Below, one piece after another: positions 1 through 6,475 of a DNA stretch of 22,151 nucleotides. The notes below the pieces were generated by a model, which was not told the DNA's origin, did no database searches, and worked only from the letters and a program-made list of their open reading frames with translations. Within the stretch, counting starts at the first letter, position 1. Each line of letters begins with the position of its first letter. The translations under genes were made by a program, and so were the position numbers. This DNA comes from a virus, in the IMG/VR virus record IMGVR_UViG_3300032331_000548, positions 1-22,151 of that record. One strand, written 5' to 3'.

Positions 1-129
1 AGCAATCCAGCAAATGTTGTAAATAATGCTTGGATGTTTATATTAGAAAATAAAGAAACAATAACATACACACAATTGATAAACAGAAAATATGGTATAA
101 AAAACGAAAATGAATTTACTATATTATAA
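1..129 (+). CDS. C-terminal end of a PP-loop protein paralogue (5' truncated by window)
   Basis: Frame 1 is open from the first base to the TAA at 127-129, giving the last 42 residues of a protein whose start lies outside the window. The tail contains NNAWMFILENKETITYTQL, which aligns with NNNWMFLLENGKTIKQYDL near the end of the next gene, so the two are tandem paralogues. By that relationship this should be another adenine-nucleotide alpha-hydrolase-like (PP-loop) protein, but the catalytic part is not visible. The last 20 nt overlap the start of the next gene in another frame, consistent with coupled translation. Confidence 0.7.
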   Translation, partial: SNPANVVNNAWMFILENKETITYTQLINRKYGIKNENEFTIL

Positions 130-1177
130 TGGTACTCTAGTACATAATCAAAATACTTTATTTTTATTAAAAAAATTAAGTTTTATTAAAGAAAATATTT
201 CAAAAGAATATATTAATTTATTTAAAGAAGCTAATTTTTTTGCAAACAAATCAGCATGTTTGGTTGATAGAACAGATGCAAATCCTTTTTTTATTCCTTT
301 AATATCAAGTAAAATACCAAAAGAAAAAAACAACACACATTTATCTTTTAAAGAACTTTGCGAAAAAAGAGCACTAGAACTTTTAAATATAGGAAAAAGA
401 ATTAATATTATGTGGAGTGGAGGCATAGACAGCACAACAGTTTTATTTTCTTTGATTAATAAGGCTAACGATTTATCACAATTAAGAGTATTATTAACAC
501 CTGATTCCATATTAGAATCAGGAAATTTATTTGATCTTCATATAAAAAATAAAGTTCCTTTTATTTTAGAACCAAAAGTTGCAAAAAAATGTTATTTTTA
601 TAAAGATGAATTTGATAATTTTAAAATAGATAGAGAGATAATAACTTCAGGATGTTTATCAGATCATTTAAATAGTTTATTAAGACTTAATATACCTTAT
701 GATGAAAAATATCATCATTTGCAATACGAAGAAGTTTTAAATCAATTCACTAATAAAAATGTTATAGATTTTTTAAATAAATCCGTAAGAGCTTTTCCTA
801 AACAAATAAAAACATATATAGATTTTTTAAAATTTTATGGATTTAATTTTCATTGGCATAAAGAAAAATATTTTCCTTTAGTGGAATTAGATTCTAAATA
901 TTTTCCTTGTTTTAATCACTTTTTTGATACATACGACTTTCAAAATTGGTCAATGTGGAATAAAGAATCAGATATAATACCGGGAGTTTTAAAAAAACCA
1001 CAAAGAGATTTATTATATGAATTGACAGGAGACAAATTATATAGTTATGAAAAAAATAAAGGTATGTCCGGGCCAGGTGTTTATACTAATAATAATTGGA
1101 TGTTTTTGTTAGAAAATGGAAAAACCATAAAACAATACGACTTGACAAGTTCAAATAATTATGATACATTAACATAA
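110..1177 (+). CDS. PP-loop ATPase (asparagine-synthase-like / adenine nucleotide alpha hydrolase superfamily)
   Basis: The 355-residue protein carries SGGIDST at residues 103-109, preceded by a hydrophobic strand (INIMW). This is the pyrophosphate-binding PP-loop of N-type ATP pyrophosphatases such as asparagine synthetase and tRNA thiolases. These enzymes activate a carboxyl or carbonyl group by adenylation. There is no N-terminal Cys-type glutaminase domain, so it is not a complete glutamine-dependent asparagine synthetase. The substrate cannot be read from the sequence. The start overlaps the previous paralogue by 20 nt, and the 2OG oxygenase follows one base after the stop, suggesting a common modification pathway. 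The phage target (small molecule, tRNA, peptide or DNA base) is unknown. Confidence 0.65.
   Translation: MNLLYYNGTLVHNQNTLFLLKKLSFIKENISKEYINLFKEANFFANKSACLVDRTDANPFFIPLISSKIPKEKNNTHLSFKELCEKRALELLNIGKRINIMWSGGIDSTTVLFSLINKANDLSQLRVLLTPDSILESGNLFDLHIKNKVPFILEPKVAKKCYFYKDEFDNFKIDREIITSGCLSDHLNSLLRLNIPYDEKYHHLQYEEVLNQFTNKNVIDFLNKSVRAFPKQIKTYIDFLKFYGFNFHWHKEKYFPLVELDSKYFPCFNHFFDTYDFQNWSMWNKESDIIPGVLKKPQRDLLYELTGDKLYSYEKNKGMSGPGVYTNNNWMFLLENGKTIKQYDLTSSNNYDTLT
1142..1170 (+). promoter_or_regulatory. Possible sigma70-like promoter inside the PP-loop gene
   Basis: TTGACA (1142-1147) is followed after exactly 17 bp by TACATT (1165-1170). The predicted start, about 7 nt further on, is near 1177, two bases before the ATG of the 2OG oxygenase at 1179. 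The geometry matches the stronger promoters in the window, but the -10 box matches consensus in only 4 of 6 positions and the element lies in coding DNA, so it may be chance. Confidence 0.35.
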
Positions 1178-1178
1178 T

Positions 1179-1913
1179 ATGAAATATCCTTATCACGTCT
1201 ATGACAATGTTGTAGATTTAGAATTACAAAAAGAAATTTGGTCATATCTATTAAATCAAACATATCACGCAAAAAGAAAAGCAACCAATCACAGAAATGA
1301 AGTAGGTACAATTATATCATATAAACCTATAGATGGTAAAAAAGAATATTTAAATACTGATTTACCAAGCGTTAATGAACAATACATGCACCGTACTGTA
1401 TTTGGTGATAATGAGGAAGATATTAAATCTCATCCTCCAATTGAAAAATTATGGAATAAAATTAAAGAAAAAATAGGATCAGAATGGTCTATTGCAGGAG
1501 ATCCAGAAGGAATACCAAGCAATACTTTATCTAAAGGCGATTGGAGAGTTTATGTAAATATACAACCAAATGAAGAAATAAAAAGATCACACACCATTCA
1601 TAGAGATACAGTTAATATTGATGAAGAAAAAAATTACACACTTTTATATATTGCAAACTTAGAATGGCATCCATCTTGGTTTTCAGAAAATGTTTTTTAT
1701 GAATCAGATGATAACAGTTTAGATAAACAACAATTTCAAAAAGGCCATGGCCAATCAAGAAATTTTGGTATAGGGGATCCTTACGCAATTATACCACCTA
1801 AACCAGGTAGAGTAATTTTGTATGATGGTAGAACATTACATACTACAAGACCAACAGCTATATGGGCTAATGAAATGAGATATGCTGTTGCATTTAGAAT
1901 TAAAAAGAATTAA
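1179..1913 (+). CDS. 2OG-Fe(II) oxygenase (prolyl-hydroxylase-like)
   Basis: This 244-residue protein has the double-stranded beta-helix signature of 2-oxoglutarate/Fe(II) dioxygenases. The HxD iron ligands are H141-R-D143, in TIHRD. The segment EWHPSWFSENVFYE resembles the usual WGGxxxFY strand. The distal histidine is H221 in GRTLHTTRP, and the 2OG-binding arginine is probably R234 in EMRYAVAFR. Family members hydroxylate protein side chains, nucleic acid bases or small molecules; the substrate here is not predictable. It follows the PP-loop gene by one base and is probably in the same transcript. It is one of four such oxygenase-like genes in the window, and they are not close copies of one another. 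Confidence 0.85.
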   Translation: MKYPYHVYDNVVDLELQKEIWSYLLNQTYHAKRKATNHRNEVGTIISYKPIDGKKEYLNTDLPSVNEQYMHRTVFGDNEEDIKSHPPIEKLWNKIKEKIGSEWSIAGDPEGIPSNTLSKGDWRVYVNIQPNEEIKRSHTIHRDTVNIDEEKNYTLLYIANLEWHPSWFSENVFYESDDNSLDKQQFQKGHGQSRNFGIGDPYAIIPPKPGRVILYDGRTLHTTRPTAIWANEMRYAVAFRIKKN

Positions 1914-1928
1914 TAGTATATATAGAGT

Positions 1929-2138
1929 ATGAATAAAAAAAATAAAAACTGGTTACAAGAAACATCTTTAAGAATTACAGACAAAGTTACATCATGGCAT
2001 CATAAATTTTTTACGTATTTAATTAACAAATCAAAAAAGAGTGTTTTGTTTACATTTGTGTTATTGTTTATTTGTTTATATGAAATTGTGGAACACTTTG
2101 TTATACCAGGCATACTAATTTGGTGGGGTCTAAAATAG
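1929..2138 (+). CDS. Small single-pass membrane protein, unknown function
   Basis: This 69-residue product has a charged, Lys-rich N-terminal half (residues 1-37). It is followed by a strongly hydrophobic stretch from about residue 38 to 66, ending in IPGILIWWGLK. The positive-inside rule suggests a cytoplasmic N-terminus and one, possibly hairpin-like, membrane segment. I recognise no family. It begins 15 nt after the oxygenase stop with only a weak purine-rich site (TAGAG). The TAG stop lies inside a conserved promoter cassette, so this gene ends one transcription unit. A lysis, superinfection or membrane-modifying role would be guesswork. Confidence 0.6.
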   Translation: MNKKNKNWLQETSLRITDKVTSWHHKFFTYLINKSKKSVLFTFVLLFICLYEIVEHFVIPGILIWWGLK

Positions 2139-2139
2139 A

Positions 2140-2168
2140 TTGACTTTTAAATAAAGTTGTGATATATT
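2140..2168 (+). promoter_or_regulatory. Sigma70-like promoter for the DUF3310-45-44 operon
   Basis: TTGACT (2140-2145), 17-bp spacer, TATATT (2163-2168). The sequence TGTGA directly before the -10 box gives extended -10 character. The predicted start is around 2175, which is the A of the DUF3310 ATG, so the message would be leaderless. The wider segment 2133-2169 recurs at 18893-18929 with 31 of 37 identical bases. Confidence 0.75.
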
Positions 2169-2174
2169 AATATT

Positions 2175-2441
2175 ATGAAATACAATGAAGATAAGATACT
2201 AAACGAAATCTTAACGTACATTAAAGGTACGTATGGCCAACATTACTCAACAGGTAAAGATGGCTTTCAAATACAGGATTTGTTTAAGACTTTAAACATT
2301 GGAAAAGATTTTTGTCATGCCAACGCAATTAAGTACTTGTGTAGGTACGGTAAAAAAAACGGGTATAACCGAGCTGACTTGCTTAAAGCAGTACACTATG
2401 TTATACTATTATTAAACTATGATAAGGAGAACGTGAAATGA
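2175..2441 (+). CDS. DUF3310 family protein
   Basis: This 88-residue protein has the conserved core of the DUF3310 phage family. HYSTGKDGFQ is followed by an aromatic or aliphatic helix, then FCHANAIKYLCRYGKK and DLLKAVHYVILLL. The family is common in DNA phages, often beside replication or nucleotide-metabolism genes; its biochemical role is not established. It is the first gene after the promoter at 2140-2168 and the ATG coincides with the predicted transcription start, so no ribosome-binding site is possible on that transcript. The stop overlaps the clamp start (ATGA), which suggests coupled translation with gene 45. Confidence 0.85.
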   Translation: MKYNEDKILNEILTYIKGTYGQHYSTGKDGFQIQDLFKTLNIGKDFCHANAIKYLCRYGKKNGYNRADLLKAVHYVILLLNYDKENVK

Positions 2442-3103
2442 ACCTAAGTACAGACACACTGGCCATTTTAAAGAATTTTAGTGAGATCAATAACAATATT
2501 CTTTTTAAACCAGGCAGTAAGTTAAACACAATATCTGCTATGAAAAATATTCTAGCAGAAGCAACAGTAACAGAAAAATTCGATACAGAATTTGGTATAT
2601 ATTCCCTTGATGAATTTTTAAGAGCAGTAGAACTATTTGATAAACCTGCTGTTAAAATCAATGGGGCAAATTATGCTGTGATCTCTGATGAAAAATCTAA
2701 ACAGATAATCAGATACTTCTTTGCAGACAAATCAACATTAGTATCTCCTCAAAAAGGTATTAGTATGCCAGATAAGACGGTGGCATTTACTTTAAAGAAA
2801 GATGACTTTGCTAAGATACAAAAAGCAGCTACAACATTAAATTTACCAGATATCGCAATTAAAGGTAATGGTAAAACAATATCGTTTGTCGCAACTGATA
2901 AGAAAAATAAATCATCAAACGATTATTCTTTAGTATTAGGTGAAACAGATAAAACGTTTACTGCATATTTTAAAGCAGAGAACTTTAAAATCATTCCTGA
3001 TGATTATGATGTGGCAATATCTAAAGCCAAAGTTAGTAACTTCATTAACAGAAGCAAACCAGTACAGTATTGGATCGCATTAGAGCCAGATTCGGAGTTC
3101 TAA
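2438..3103 (+). CDS. 45: DNA polymerase sliding clamp (T4 gp45-like)
   Basis: This 221-residue protein resembles T4 gp45 along its length (T4: 228 aa). The N-terminus MNLSTDTLAILKNFSEIN parallels T4 MKLSKDTTALLKNFATIN. The middle has FGIYSLDEFL where T4 has VAIYDLNGFL, and the end YWIALEPDSEF matches T4 YVVALEADS. The trimeric ring encircles DNA and tethers polymerase; in T4 it also activates late transcription with gp33 and gp55. TATAAATA motifs elsewhere in the window fit that second role. The ATG overlaps the DUF3310 stop, and AAGGAGAACGTGAA supplies a good ribosome-binding site about 10 nt upstream. Confidence 0.95.
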   Translation: MNLSTDTLAILKNFSEINNNILFKPGSKLNTISAMKNILAEATVTEKFDTEFGIYSLDEFLRAVELFDKPAVKINGANYAVISDEKSKQIIRYFFADKSTLVSPQKGISMPDKTVAFTLKKDDFAKIQKAATTLNLPDIAIKGNGKTISFVATDKKNKSSNDYSLVLGETDKTFTAYFKAENFKIIPDDYDVAISKAKVSNFINRSKPVQYWIALEPDSEF

Positions 3104-3104
3104 T

Positions 3105-3389
3105 ATGAAATTTTCCAGAACGGAATGGCATCAAGTTTCTTCTGAATTTCAATGTGATCTTCCTGATGAAGAAGTCATAAAGCAATTTGGTTCAGTACAA
3201 CGCCTAAAAGAAATTATATCACACCAAGAGCAACAATGGGGTAGTGATATAGAACCTATGGGCGAACCTCCAACAGAAGAAGAAAACGAGTTGTTAGATG
3301 AGGCTTGTGCTAATTATTCTGAAAGAGTTGATGATTGGTGGACAGACCGTAAAGGTGGTTACGAAGTTAGTTATAGTTATGAAAAATAA
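3105..3389 (+). CDS. Small acidic conserved-type protein between clamp and clamp loader
   Basis: This 94-residue, Glu/Asp-rich soluble protein contains DLPDEEVIKQFGSVQRLKEI near the N-terminus and ERVDDWWTDRKGGYEVSY near the end. I recall similar proteins at the same place, between genes 45 and 44, in other marine T4-like phages, but no function is known to me. It starts one base after the clamp stop and ends 15 nt before gene 44. Position and acidity suggest a modulator of the clamp or loader, or a protein binding a basic partner. That is inference from context only. Confidence 0.75.
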   Translation: MKFSRTEWHQVSSEFQCDLPDEEVIKQFGSVQRLKEIISHQEQQWGSDIEPMGEPPTEEENELLDEACANYSERVDDWWTDRKGGYEVSYSYEK

Positions 3390-3390
3390 A

Positions 3391-3407
3391 TTGAGGATTA
3401 TATTATG
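3391..3407 (+). promoter_or_regulatory. Gene 44 initiation region, RegA-operator-like
   Basis: TTGAGGATTATATTATG ends in the start codon of gene 44. GAGG is the ribosome-binding site. The arrangement GAGGA-(A/U-rich)-UUAUG closely resembles the T4 gene 44 site bound by the translational repressor RegA, and a RegA homologue is encoded at 6476-6907. The final 17 nt (3396-3412, running into the codons for S-D) are identical to 9066-9082 at the start of the Sm-like gene. Confidence 0.5.
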
Positions 3408-4349
3408 TCAGACTTTTTGTGGGTTGAAAAATACCGACCAAGAAAGATACAAGATTGTATCTTATCAGAAGATTTAAAAAATACTTTCTTAGAGTTCGTT
3501 AAGAAAAAAGAAATACCTAATCTATTATTATCAGGTACAGCCGGCACAGGTAAGACTACTGTTGCTCGTGCTTTATGTGAAGAAATAGGTGTTGATTACA
3601 TTATCATAAACGGTTCAGATGAAGGCCGTCAGATTGATACATTAAGAAATAAAATCAAAAACTTTGCATCTACAATGTCTCTTACTAGAGAGGCCAATCA
3701 TAAAGTTGTGATTATAGATGAGGCCGATTATATGAACGCCGAATCTGTACAACCAGCATTGAGAAACTTTATTGAAACGTTTTTTAATAACTGTAGATTT
3801 ATTTTTACTTGCAATTACAAGAACAAAATCATATCTGCTTTACACAGTCGTTGCACTGTAATTGATTTTAGAATTGTCAATGGTCAAAAGGCAATTACTC
3901 AAAATGATTTTCTTAAAAGACTTGAAGATATATTAAAAGAAGAAGAAGTAAAATATGATAAAAAGATTTTAGTTCAACTTCTTTTAAAACACTATCCAGA
4001 TTTTAGAAGAACGATAAATGAATTACAAAGATATTCTGTTCGTGGTACTATAGACAGTGGTATTCTTTTTAATCTATCAGAAGAAAGTATTAAAGGATTA
4101 ATTATTAATTTAAAAGAAAAAGATTTTAATGCTATGCGTAAATGGGTGGTACAAAACTTAGATAAAGAAACAAGTGCTGTATTTAAAGAAGTCTATGACA
4201 GTCTTTATAAATCTTTAGATCCTAAATCAATACCACAGGCAGTATTAATTATTGCTGGCTATCAATACAAGGCGGCCTTTGTTGCCGATCAAGAAATCAA
4301 TATGGTGGCTTGTTTAACAGAAATAATGGCGGGGTGCAAATTTAAATGA
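3405..4349 (+). CDS. 44: Clamp loader large subunit, AAA+ ATPase (T4 gp44-like)
   Basis: This 314-residue AAA+ protein (T4 gp44: 319 aa) starts with the typical LWVEKYRPRKIQDCIL. Walker A is GTAGTGKT (residues 44-51), Walker B VVIIDEAD (101-108), sensor 1 lies in FIFTCNYKNKI (N137), and the trans-acting arginine finger is in HSRC (148-150). Four gp44 and one gp62 subunit open the gp45 ring and load it on primer-template junctions using ATP. The start has a clear GAGG site and a RegA-operator-like context. The stop overlaps the next gene (ATGA). Unlike T4, gene 62 does not follow directly; four genes and RNAs intervene. Confidence 0.95.
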   Translation: MSDFLWVEKYRPRKIQDCILSEDLKNTFLEFVKKKEIPNLLLSGTAGTGKTTVARALCEEIGVDYIIINGSDEGRQIDTLRNKIKNFASTMSLTREANHKVVIIDEADYMNAESVQPALRNFIETFFNNCRFIFTCNYKNKIISALHSRCTVIDFRIVNGQKAITQNDFLKRLEDILKEEEVKYDKKILVQLLLKHYPDFRRTINELQRYSVRGTIDSGILFNLSEESIKGLIINLKEKDFNAMRKWVVQNLDKETSAVFKEVYDSLYKSLDPKSIPQAVLIIAGYQYKAAFVADQEINMVACLTEIMAGCKFK

Positions 4350-4903
4350 TTGATGAAGTAAATCAAAGTATTTTAGATATAATGAATGATCATACCAAAA
4401 AACAACTACTTGTAAGAAGAAATGTTTTTGGAGAAGATTTTATAACAGATTTGAGACCAACAGCAGGACAAAGTGCTCAAGCATCAGGGGCTCTTTTCGA
4501 ATCTATAGTTCTACAAATATTAAAAAAATATAATATTTACAATAATTATGATATATGTGAAAAACCTAGTTTTCATTGTCATTTTGATTTATCTAGAAAA
4601 GGTGATTTTCAATTAAAAACAAAAAAAAGAATTATTCATATAGAATGTAAACAATTAGGAAATCTTGAATCTCATTTTGATAAAATTTCTCATTGTTTAT
4701 TAAATGTAATTTCAGGATGTTATGGTAAAAATTTTTGGTTAATATATGATTTTAATAGAGAAAAATTTAATAATAAAAAATTAAAAGCACTAGTAGAACG
4801 TTGTAAAAATATAAAAGAACAAGTGGCTTTACAAGGTATTACATTTGAAACTATTTTAACAGACGATCTTACTAATCATTTAAAAACATTAAACAATGAG
4901 TAA
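4346..4903 (+). CDS. PD-(D/E)XK superfamily nuclease
   Basis: This 185-residue protein has the three landmarks of a restriction-endonuclease-like fold. A glutamate in helix 1 is E52 (in GALFES), an aspartate is D87 (in RKGDFQL), and the ExK pair is E100-C-K102 (in IIHIECKQLGN). These would bind Mg2+ and cut DNA. No further DNA-recognition domain is evident. It overlaps gene 44 by 4 nt and the following oxygenase by 8 nt. It lies where T4 has gene 62, so it may be a free-standing homing endonuclease that entered the replication operon, or a resolvase or DNA-repair nuclease. The choice between these cannot be made from sequence alone. Confidence 0.6.
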   Translation: MIDEVNQSILDIMNDHTKKQLLVRRNVFGEDFITDLRPTAGQSAQASGALFESIVLQILKKYNIYNNYDICEKPSFHCHFDLSRKGDFQLKTKKRIIHIECKQLGNLESHFDKISHCLLNVISGCYGKNFWLIYDFNREKFNNKKLKALVERCKNIKEQVALQGITFETILTDDLTNHLKTLNNE

Positions 4904-5465
4904 TAGATACGATTATTGGGTACTTTCAAATGTTTTCAACAAAGAACAAATTTTAGAAATCAATAACTTTATTGATAATAATTTTAACAAGTTTGAAGAA
5001 GATGATAAGGCTGCCAGAGATTTACAAGGAAATAAAAAGAAATCTGGTATAGTCAAGGTAATTAATTACGAAAAGGTTAAACATTTATTAACAGATATAG
5101 TAGATAGAGTTATTAATATATCTGAACTTGAATTTGGTTATTTAATATACGGTTTAAAGAATAGAAGTGAATTACATTTAAACAGTTATTCATCAGATAA
5201 TTTAGAAAAATATGATTGGCATACAGATCAAACAAAATCAGACTTACATGATATTAAATTAACGGTATTAATCAACCTATCTACAGAACAATATGAAGGA
5301 GGACAATTTCAATTGTTCAATACAAATGAATATGAAGTAAAAGACTTAAATATACCAGGCAATGTTATTATGTTTAAATCTTATATAAACCATAGAGTAT
5401 TACCAGTAACAAAAGGTCAAAGAAGAACATTGGCCATATTTTTGAAGGGACCTAAGTTTAGATAA
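4896..5465 (+). CDS. 2OG-Fe(II) oxygenase (PiuC/prolyl 4-hydroxylase-like)
   Basis: In this 189-residue protein HxD is H109-T-D111 in YDWHTDQ, followed by LTVLINLST and EGGQFQLF, a textbook beta-helix strand. The distal histidine is H166 in NHRVLPVTKGQRRTLAIFLKGP, and R176 or R177 would bind 2-oxoglutarate. Length and motif spacing match the compact prolyl-4-hydroxylase-like proteins that are abundant in marine T4-like phages. The substrate is unknown. It overlaps the nuclease gene by 8 nt and the next oxygenase by one base (TAATG), so three genes are tightly coupled. It shares only motifs with the other oxygenases here. Confidence 0.9.
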   Translation: MSNRYDYWVLSNVFNKEQILEINNFIDNNFNKFEEDDKAARDLQGNKKKSGIVKVINYEKVKHLLTDIVDRVINISELEFGYLIYGLKNRSELHLNSYSSDNLEKYDWHTDQTKSDLHDIKLTVLINLSTEQYEGGQFQLFNTNEYEVKDLNIPGNVIMFKSYINHRVLPVTKGQRRTLAIFLKGPKFR

Positions 5466-6001
5466 TGTTTTACGTAGAAGATAATAATTTTTTAACACAA
5501 CAACAAATAGAGTTTATTAATAATATTTTCGTTGATAAACAAATGCCTTTTTATTATCAACAAGATTCTGTCAAAGGAGATAACGTTTCTTTTTTAGCAA
5601 ACATAATAAAAGATAGACCAGAATTTTCTAAAGACAAAACAAATGTAAATTCTCATATATACTATCCACCATTCAGAGATATATTAATATCGTTTTGTAA
5701 AAAGAATAAGATAATGTTTAATGAGATATTGAGGATAGCAGTTAATATTACATACAACAATGGTGCAGAAACATGTCCTATACACAATGACCATGATTAT
5801 CCACATAAACAATTATTATTATATTTGAACAATCCATTGGATAAACAATCCAAAACGGTTGTATTAGATGACGATAAAAAGACAATTTTAAAAGAGATTA
5901 TACCTGAAAGATTTAAAGGTATATGTTTTGATAATAAACCACACTACCATCATTACCCCAAAATGGGAGAAAGGATTGTAGCAGTTTATACGTTTAGATA
6001 A
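5465..6001 (+). CDS. Second 2OG-Fe(II) oxygenase in tandem
   Basis: In this 178-residue protein the iron-binding HxD is probably H107-N-D109 in CPIHNDHDYPHKQLLLYLN. The distal His is H160 or H162 in NKPHYHHYPKMGER, with R170 as the 2OG-binding arginine before IVAVYTF. Motif order and spacing fit the 2OG-Fe(II) dioxygenase fold, but it is clearly divergent from the oxygenase immediately upstream, so the pair is not a recent duplication. It starts by TAATG overlap with that gene. Its TAA stop is followed with no gap by the tRNA gene, so the tRNA must be processed from a polycistronic transcript. The substrate is unknown. Confidence 0.8.
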   Translation: MFYVEDNNFLTQQQIEFINNIFVDKQMPFYYQQDSVKGDNVSFLANIIKDRPEFSKDKTNVNSHIYYPPFRDILISFCKKNKIMFNEILRIAVNITYNNGAETCPIHNDHDYPHKQLLLYLNNPLDKQSKTVVLDDDKKTILKEIIPERFKGICFDNKPHYHHYPKMGERIVAVYTFR

Positions 6002-6076
6002 GCGGGCATAGTTCAGTGGTAGAACAATAGTTTACCAAACTATAGGTCGTGGGTTCGAGTCCCACTGTCCGCTCCA
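6002..6076 (+). tRNA. tRNA-Gly with anticodon ACC, CCA encoded
   Basis: A full cloverleaf can be folded by hand. The acceptor stem is GCGGGCA with TGTCCGC (one G-T pair), the D arm GTTC/GAAC with loop AGTGGTA, the anticodon stem ATAGT/ACTAT with loop TTACCAA, the variable loop AGGTC, the T arm GTGGG/CCCAC with loop TTCGAGT, discriminator T, then CCA. The anticodon at 6034-6036 is ACC, which reads GGU glycine codons. The body is like bacterial tRNA-Gly(GCC), differing at position 34 (A for G). It sits directly after an oxygenase stop codon and 7 nt before gene 62, inside a polycistronic transcript. Confidence 0.93.
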
Positions 6077-6083
6077 AAATTAT

Positions 6084-6473
6084 ATGTACGAATTAAAAGA
6101 TTATTTAAAAGCAATTAACGAAAGTAAAGAAAATCTATTAGACACAGATGACGCAACGTGGGAAAAGAAGTACCCACCTTATGTTATAAATCGTTGTCTT
6201 TCTATGTTTTGGGATACGGTAATGCCAGCCAATGAAATGAATGGACTTCACTTTCTATCTAAACAACTACAATTCCATTTTTTAATAAATAGTATCAGAA
6301 AAAAGAAGCGATTTGGCGGTAAGTGGTTATCACAAACCAAGTTGAAAGATTTGGAGTATGTGAAGGAATACTATGGTTATAGCAATGAAAAGGCAAGAGA
6401 GGCCTTAACTTTATTGACCAAAGAACAACTTGAACATATAAAAACAAAGTTATTTAAAGGTGGGAGAGAGTAA
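6084..6473 (+). CDS. 62: Clamp loader small subunit (T4 gp62-like)
   Basis: This 129-residue protein matches the short gp62 family of marine T4-like phages rather than the 187-residue T4 protein. It has PPYVINRCLSMFWDTVMPANEMN, then an LQFHFLINSIRKKKRFGGKW segment, and ends EQLEHIKTKLFKGG. T4 gp62 has a comparable RGKRYGKWAK stretch. As the stator-like partner of gp44 it completes the ATPase that loads the clamp. The identification rests on this pattern and on position directly before regA, as in T4. It begins 7 nt after the tRNA, with no strong ribosome-binding site visible because the upstream bases are tRNA. Confidence 0.8.
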   Translation: MYELKDYLKAINESKENLLDTDDATWEKKYPPYVINRCLSMFWDTVMPANEMNGLHFLSKQLQFHFLINSIRKKKRFGGKWLSQTKLKDLEYVKEYYGYSNEKAREALTLLTKEQLEHIKTKLFKGGRE

Positions 6474-6475
6474 TA

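Noticed and set aside
148-510. Minus-strand open frame of about 120 codons opposite the PP-loop gene
   Set aside because: It lies entirely opposite a gene with clear motifs and encodes a low-complexity hydrophobic product without a recognisable domain. The same applies to the other minus-strand frames at 2401-2661, 6802-7069, 7279-7479, 11541-11747, 13028-13330, 15057-15371, 17731-17952, 18827-19266, 20269-20586, 20869-21087 and 21515-21706.
1022-1045. TTGACA followed by TATAGT
   Set aside because: The spacer is only 12 bp, too short for a sigma70-type promoter.
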